NCBI RefSeq assembly: GCF_018139145.2
Contig: NC_059475.1
Coordinates: 12,324,437-12,388,436 of the forward strand
DNA: 64,000 nt
Origin: Gymnogyps californianus
Lineage: Eukaryota; Chordata; Aves; Accipitriformes; Cathartidae
Reading direction: 5' to 3'
The notes beneath the pieces were generated by a model. It did no database searches and had not been told where the DNA came from. It saw only the letters and a program-made list of their open reading frames with translations. The translations under genes were made by a program, and so were the position numbers. Positions 58,511 through 64,000 of the stretch are shown here, one piece after another. Numbering within the stretch: the stretch's first letter is position 1; each line of letters begins with the position of its first letter.

Positions 58511-60447
58511 AGAATAGGTTCAGTTATGTTTTGTGTTTCAGCCTGCAGTGACTTTAATCAAAAACAAAACAAAAACTGAGCATTGAACCCCATAATCACT
58601 CGTATCATAGCTGGGAAATAGAATTAATGCTGCTGTAAATATGACTGAATGTGTGTAATGAGTAAATTTGCAGAAAGTATATTCCGTTGATGTTCCTAGG
58701 TATATTAAATTTGAGGTGCTTTGTGGTATATTTAAATAGGGCTATATTTTAAGAGTCAGGGTACTTGGAGAAGCAAGTTGGCAAATTCATAAACAGCAGA
58801 ACTAGTGACATCTTTCTGCACATTTTTGTCTTTTGTCTTGAATGTCTCTAGTAGTGCTGCTACTGGACAAGCAACAGGCTGTCTTGAATACTCACTTTTT
58901 TTTTCAAATCAGGGTCACTGGACAATATTTATTTGGGTTAAAGGCAGTTGATCACATAAACCTTGCTTCTGTAGGAAGCCTGTCTGAAAGTAGCATTCTT
59001 ACTTGCAAGAACATGATTTACTGTCACTTAGAAGAATACCTGCTTTCCTTTGTAATAGACACATTATAGTATGCTCCAGTTAATATTCTGGGCCTGCCAC
59101 AACCTCAGAAGGGAGAGGTTATGTTCTATTAATTTATTTCGGGCTCATAGTCAAGAGGCATTTAATTGTTTGCTAGGACATGGATGCAGCTCTATTTTCT
59201 TCAGTTGTGTTCTACTTTCAAACAACCAGTTCCTTCAGTTTCTTACAATTGCGAAGTATGGATTGAGGATTTTTTAAAAATTATTATTTTTACTGCTAAT
59301 GGTGCATGCACTGGAAATGCATTTTGACGTGTAAAATCTTGGCAGCGTAGCTTATTTATGGGGCGGGATATGGCAGTAAGGAAATAAGTGATTTAGCATG
59401 TAAGCAGAGAATCATACTTTATTCTTGCATTACAGTTTTAAAAGAATTATCTAAAAAACAAAGAACATACTCATTGTTTAAAATCACAAATTGATGTTTA
59501 TTTTAGGCCTTTCTATTTGTTGATGTTTTTTCGTTTTAGTCACGTAAGTATTTAACAGCATTTGCAGTACTTGTTTAACTATGCTTAGAGATCAGGTGAA
59601 ATAATGTTATGCTACATGGACAAAAAATAATTCACATTATACAAAGTTCAGCTTTAGTGAAGACTACTAGTGTTAGAAGAAATACAAATACATAGTAACA
59701 CTTCTGATGTTTCAAAGTTCATGTGTGTAGACTTAAAATAAATTTGGATACAACATATTATTTTTCAGCATCTCTTATAAAGGACTACATTCTTTGTGTT
59801 GATCCCCACTTAATTTAAGTCATTCTGGCAGATGCGTTCTTAGGGGAGGAGGGAATGAAATAAATTGTTAAACTTTGAAAGCCAGAACACAAACAAGTAG
59901 TGTTTAACTTGTGGACATTTGTGGATATTTCAAACAATGGTGTTAATTTTGATTGCCCTTTTGAAGTAGACCCATTCTTTTTGTTCTTGGTTTTGAAGCT
60001 AAACATATTGTTTGGAACTTTTCTGCAGCTGTGAAGAACAAAGTTTGTCGCACAGTAGTTTAGTAAGATGACATCATGAGATGATTTTGACTACTGTGGC
60101 AATCTGCTTGCATTTGCCCTTGTGTAAGCGTGATCACTGGCCTGTATTTGTTTCCATTTGGTTTAAATCAAGTAAGCATTGATGGAATTGCATTCTGTGG
60201 CTATTTACTTGATCCTGTTGTTCTGGGCTATTGTTATTTTGATCTGAAATCATTCTACTCAATCTCTGTTTCAGTTTGTTCTCCTAAAAGGTGCTCCAGG
60301 TAAGTCCTCTTATCTTTAGACAGCGGAGCATTCCTGTAAGGCTGTGTTGGGCTGTTGGTGGGTAACTCAGGGATGTCTGAGTGGTGACACACCAGTTCTT
60401 TGAAATTCTGGCATGACAGAAGGCCAATAAGTGCTGAGCCTTGCTTT

Positions 60448-60467
60448 CCCCCCCCCCCCCCCCCCCC
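60448..60467. repeat. C20 run in SBF2 intron 1
   Basis: Twenty C, then GCCCCGG. This is the longest poly-C tract in the window. The complementary G-run could form G-quadruplex structures. Exact length is uncertain in any assembly. Confidence 0.9.
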
Positions 60468-63400
60468 GCCCCGGCTTATGGAGTACTGGAGAATGCAGAG
60501 CAAAACATGTCTAAGCACTTGGGGCCAAACTCTCTTGAGATCATCTTATGTTGTTTTACAACACTGGCTTGCACGTACTTGTGTGGGGTTTAGCTGGTAG
60601 AAAAGATGACCAGCCTGAACGCTGGCATTAACGCCATTCTGGCAGGTGGGTAAGGAGCTAATTTTTGCTGAATACATATGGGCCATAAGATACGCTCACA
60701 CTTACTGGAAACTCTTTGTTTTTGCTGTGTTTTTAGTCTATAGTCAGTCCAGACAAAATATTTGGCCTACCAGGATATGTGAATCATTCTTCTTTGTAAG
60801 GCTTCGTTTATCATCTGTGTTCTGAAAATGTTTTGTATGAGGGAAACATTGAATGCACTCAGAAATTTTATTGTTAACGTGCGTTTTTACAGCTGTTATG
60901 TAAAAATCGTGCTTTGGTAACATCAAAATATTATTTAATTGTTTTAGCCTATTGGAACCACAGGAAATATACAGGGTGGGAAACTCCCAAATGACTCGTC
61001 ACTCCTCATCACCTGTAGGTGAGCAATGGCATGCAGACTTAAAAAAAAAAAAAAACACAAAAAACCAAATCTTAGCAGCTAGTTAGTTCTGGGAAAAAAA
61101 GAGAAGAAAAGTTGCTCCTTCATCCTTTATGCATTGCTGATACTTAGGCTTTGAGTAGAAAAAAATGCGTTAAATTTTCCTTTATCAATGCAAAAATATA
61201 TGTACAGTACAAAATTGATGTTAAGGATTGAGTGAACAGATTGACTTGTGTTGGTTTTTTTTCGTTGTAGTCTGGTTTTAAATGATACTAAGGGCATGTG
61301 AATGCAGGTGAGGAGGGCACTGTCTAAAATTCCATATGGACTTTCAACGTGCATCTTATTACCTGAAGGAATGCGACAGTTGCTGTGAAGTTGAGGGGAA
61401 AATAATGTTCTAGTAGACAGTTGAGATGACCTTCTAGTCACAAAATTCTGTAAGTTTTGAATAAATTTTAAATTAAGTATGACATCAGGAAGTTTGACGT
61501 GTGATATGTATGAATGATGTTTGCTGGGGTGTGAGTGTGTACAGCTCCATGTTCCAGTTCCTCTCACTAAAGGAGTGTGGCTCTGTAAATGCTTAGAGGC
61601 AGGAAGCGTTATAGAAAAATGATATTTTAAATAACAGTAAGGAATTAAAAAGGGCACTGGAAGAGCAGCTGAGAGATTATAAACATTGTCTTTTAGAGAG
61701 CAAGTGTGCAGTGTACAGAGGAAGAATCCTGTGAAGGTAGTGGAGAGATAACTAAAGGACTTGGAAGTTGGAGCAACTTCTTATTACAGAGGATTGAAAA
61801 GTAGATCAGGAGGAAGTGGATTTCAGAGCAAACATCTTGCATGTTGAGATGTGCTAAATTGTATTTACAGATTGGAGTTTAGATGTGGGTAGTTTGAGCA
61901 AGCTACAAAACAGGAATTTGCAGTGATGTGTGATACGGAACTACAAACAAACACTTGATTTAAGGCTAATGTGAGGCAGTTGGAGAAATGAGTTGCATGA
62001 TATCTCTGCAGCACTGTCACAGTGTGGGCTATCAAAAAGGCCCTTATGAGGATGATTCCATCTTTACAGATTTCAGACTTGGGGAGGATTGTTTTGATTT
62101 GGGACAGATGAAGGAGATGTGTCTGAAGATACTGCTTTCGAAACAAGGAAGTGAAGACAGAAGGGATTATCTGTCTCTACTGCCTGAACTATGTTGTAGT
62201 TCATAGGCACTGTGTTGAAAATTTCAAATGAGCTGGCTTGATCATGTATTGCAAGAATATCTTGAACTTGCCAACTATGTTAAAAATTAACATCTCTGTA
62301 AATACTATTCAAAAGTAATTTTAAATTTTTGGAGGTCATGATAATTCCCTAGCTCTAGAGTGACAGTGTGTCCAGTGTAAAGCACCATTAAGCTACACTG
62401 ATGTTGCAATTTAGCAGGAAATGTGGATCTTTCAAATAAGTTTTGGGTCAAGTATGTATTTCCTTTCCAAGCAAGTGCTTTTTACTAAAGATCAATGTGT
62501 TTTTTGATGTTACGGAAATATTTCTCTTATTGGTCAACTACCTAACCTGGAAATGCTTTTAGAAGTGATGATTGTTTTGCTTAAATGTGCGTCATACCAA
62601 CTTTAACAAATTACACTTTGCTGTTTCTGTGGAGTACCCTTCTGGTATTGAAAACAACAAACCACGCTACATCTAAACTTAAAGTAGACTTAAAGCTTTG
62701 TTAACCTTCACCTTGAAAATTTCAGAAAGTACATTGCCTTCTGTATAAAGAATGTTATTTATGAAGGATTCTTCTATTTATTGTAAAGCAAGATGCATAT
62801 TGTAAAGCATGCTTATTTTGGCTTCTGGTTTCTTGGCTTGAAGAAGGGACTGCTTTTTTGCTGCTATATCTTTTACCCAGATGTGCATTTTATTTCTTGC
62901 TTAATTTTACTTGTAATCCTTCATGTGCACATTTGATGACAAAGAAGTAGCAGAACATCCTTTACTGTGTACCAAATCATCACTTTGAATTCTGGGGAAA
63001 AAATGAGTATAATGAAACAGCTGAGATCCAAACATGTCAGAATTGAGCTTGAGAATAAACACTCTGCATTTTTCAGCTGCTCTGTGCAAGATAGTCTTTT
63101 GGAACATGAAATATGTAATTACTATGTGTGAGAAGATGCAAAGGACTCTTTATTTGATGTAAACACTGTCATAATGCTCCATGTTCTATTTTACTCCAGC
63201 TTTGGTGATTACTTACTTACTCTTTGTATTATTTGGGAAGAAGACATAAAGAACTTCTAAAGAAACTTCACAAGGTATTCCAGGTTATCACAAGGATAAA
63301 ATTGATTTTATTCTTCATGGCAAAGATGTATGATTTTTTAAAAACCAGAATACAAGCCTTTGCCTTTTCAGTCATTAACCAGACATGAAGTCCAAATCCT

Positions 63401-64000
63401 CAAGTTCAGGGAAAAAATACTGCTCTGTCACAACATAACTTGTCATTCTGATATGGAGAGTCTGTAGAGCTTGTCAACGCCAACCCAAGGCAAATCCTGC
63501 TCTGTCAATGGGATGGTACAGTGAAACAATTGAAGGAACCTGTCTTGGAGGATTTGTCTGCATAGGGTCTCTACTGTGGGAGTTCCCATGTGAGGAATAC
63601 AGCCTGCATAGATAAGGGTGTCTTATCTTTAATTAAAAATTCCCTTTTTGAAAAAGCATAAGAAAATATTTGTGTAATTGTACCCATAGTGTTTTCTGAG
63701 GTAATCATTCTTTAAGAAATATCTGTTTCCCTGGTTGGGTAGTTCTGAAATAATACCCATATTAAGTCTCTTCATCTTAGTATGTTACTATAGTAGTGTC
63801 AACAAATTTAGTTTTGGCTAAAGATTTACAGTTTAAAAGGTCAGTGGAAAAACAAAACCAATATGCTTTCCACCAAAACCAGCTATTCTTTTTAGCTGCT
63901 TCTTTCCCTTCGCCTTGTCTCCACACCAACAGACCTCAAACTTTTCATGGGTGTATGTCACTTAGTTTCTTTTGCCTGAACTTGTGAAATCTAACTTCAG

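Larger units (their letters stand above)
45183..64000 (+). other. SBF2: SBF2 intron 1 (continues past the window)
   Basis: The intron begins with GTAGGT and stays open for at least 18.8 kb. Its first 450 bases are CpG-island sequence and the rest is AT-rich. It contains LTR copy 3, the CR1 fragment at 57,780-58,440, three poly-C tracts and AT-rich microsatellites. I looked for the next SBF2 coding segment (GKIIQRFP and its neighbourhood) and did not see it, which fits the very long first introns of SBF2 orthologues. Confidence 0.8.

Noticed and set aside
61127..61657. 176-codon minus-strand frame in AT-rich SBF2 intron 1
   Set aside because: Unusually long for the composition, but it begins with GTG. 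The first ATG comes after more than half of it, and the residues show no domain, signal or repeat. Most likely chance.
1..64000. CRISPR arrays, operons, phage or defence systems, intact proviruses
   Set aside because: The window is vertebrate nuclear DNA. No regularly spaced repeats and no gag, pol or env reading frames were seen; retroviral traces are three solo LTRs.

Overview
The window looks like a bird nuclear chromosome. Protein coding is sparse and split by GT-AG introns, CpG islands sit in AT-rich DNA, there are solo LTRs of an avian ERVL-type family with 5-bp target duplications, and there are old CR1 LINE fragments. Nothing looks bacterial or viral apart from the LTR relics. The LTR family, as I remember it, is abundant in Neoaves. 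That placement is an inference, not a measurement.

Two genes can be supported, arranged head to head. ADM (adrenomedullin) is on the minus strand, from a TATA box at about 38,735 to a poly(A) signal at 35,543-35,548. It has four exons (non-coding exon 1; coding exons 37,897-37,994, 37,465-37,605 and 36,640-36,949) that join to a 182-residue preprohormone. SBF2 (MTMR13) is on the plus strand. Only its first coding exon is here (45,128-45,182, 18 residues plus one base), and the rest of the window to 64,000 is its first intron. The ADM-SBF2 neighbour pair in this divergent arrangement is the one I know from human 11p15.4, which supports both calls. ADM is a secreted vasoactive and angiogenic peptide precursor. 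SBF2 is a DENN-domain and pseudophosphatase protein of endosomal trafficking. Nothing suggests a shared pathway; what they share is an intergenic regulatory interval of about 6.3 kb.

Layout. 1-35,510: AT-rich intergenic DNA downstream of ADM with no recognisable exon (AMPD3, the expected next gene, is not seen). It holds a small isolated GC-rich island (about 3,995-4,170), a solo LTR (5,534-6,117), a second solo LTR of a related subfamily in the other orientation (17,957-18,557), CR1 LINE remains (clearest at 26,370-27,185), a possible MIR-type relic (16,590-16,770) and a possible 5S-rRNA-derived SINE scrap (31,361-31,430). 35,520-38,840: ADM and its promoter. 38,840-45,000: the ADM-SBF2 interval, with a separate CpG island at 40,060-40,560 that has its own minus-strand TATA box and splice donor, and a good MIR-like relic (41,430-41,572). 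44,000-45,640: SBF2 promoter CpG island. 45,183-64,000: SBF2 intron 1, with a third solo LTR (53,859-54,440), a CR1 fragment (57,780-58,440) and three long poly-C tracts.

The points most worth a second look are these: the PAMP segment of pro-ADM has lost the glycine needed for C-terminal amidation (Ala-Lys-Arg instead of Gly-Lys-Arg); retaining ADM intron 3 would end translation one codon into the intron; the island at 40.2-40.5 kb could be an undescribed alternative first exon or lncRNA promoter; and the SBF2 leader has an upstream ORF plus a second one overlapping the main start. I did not find a novel multi-gene system, and nothing in the sequence supports claiming one.
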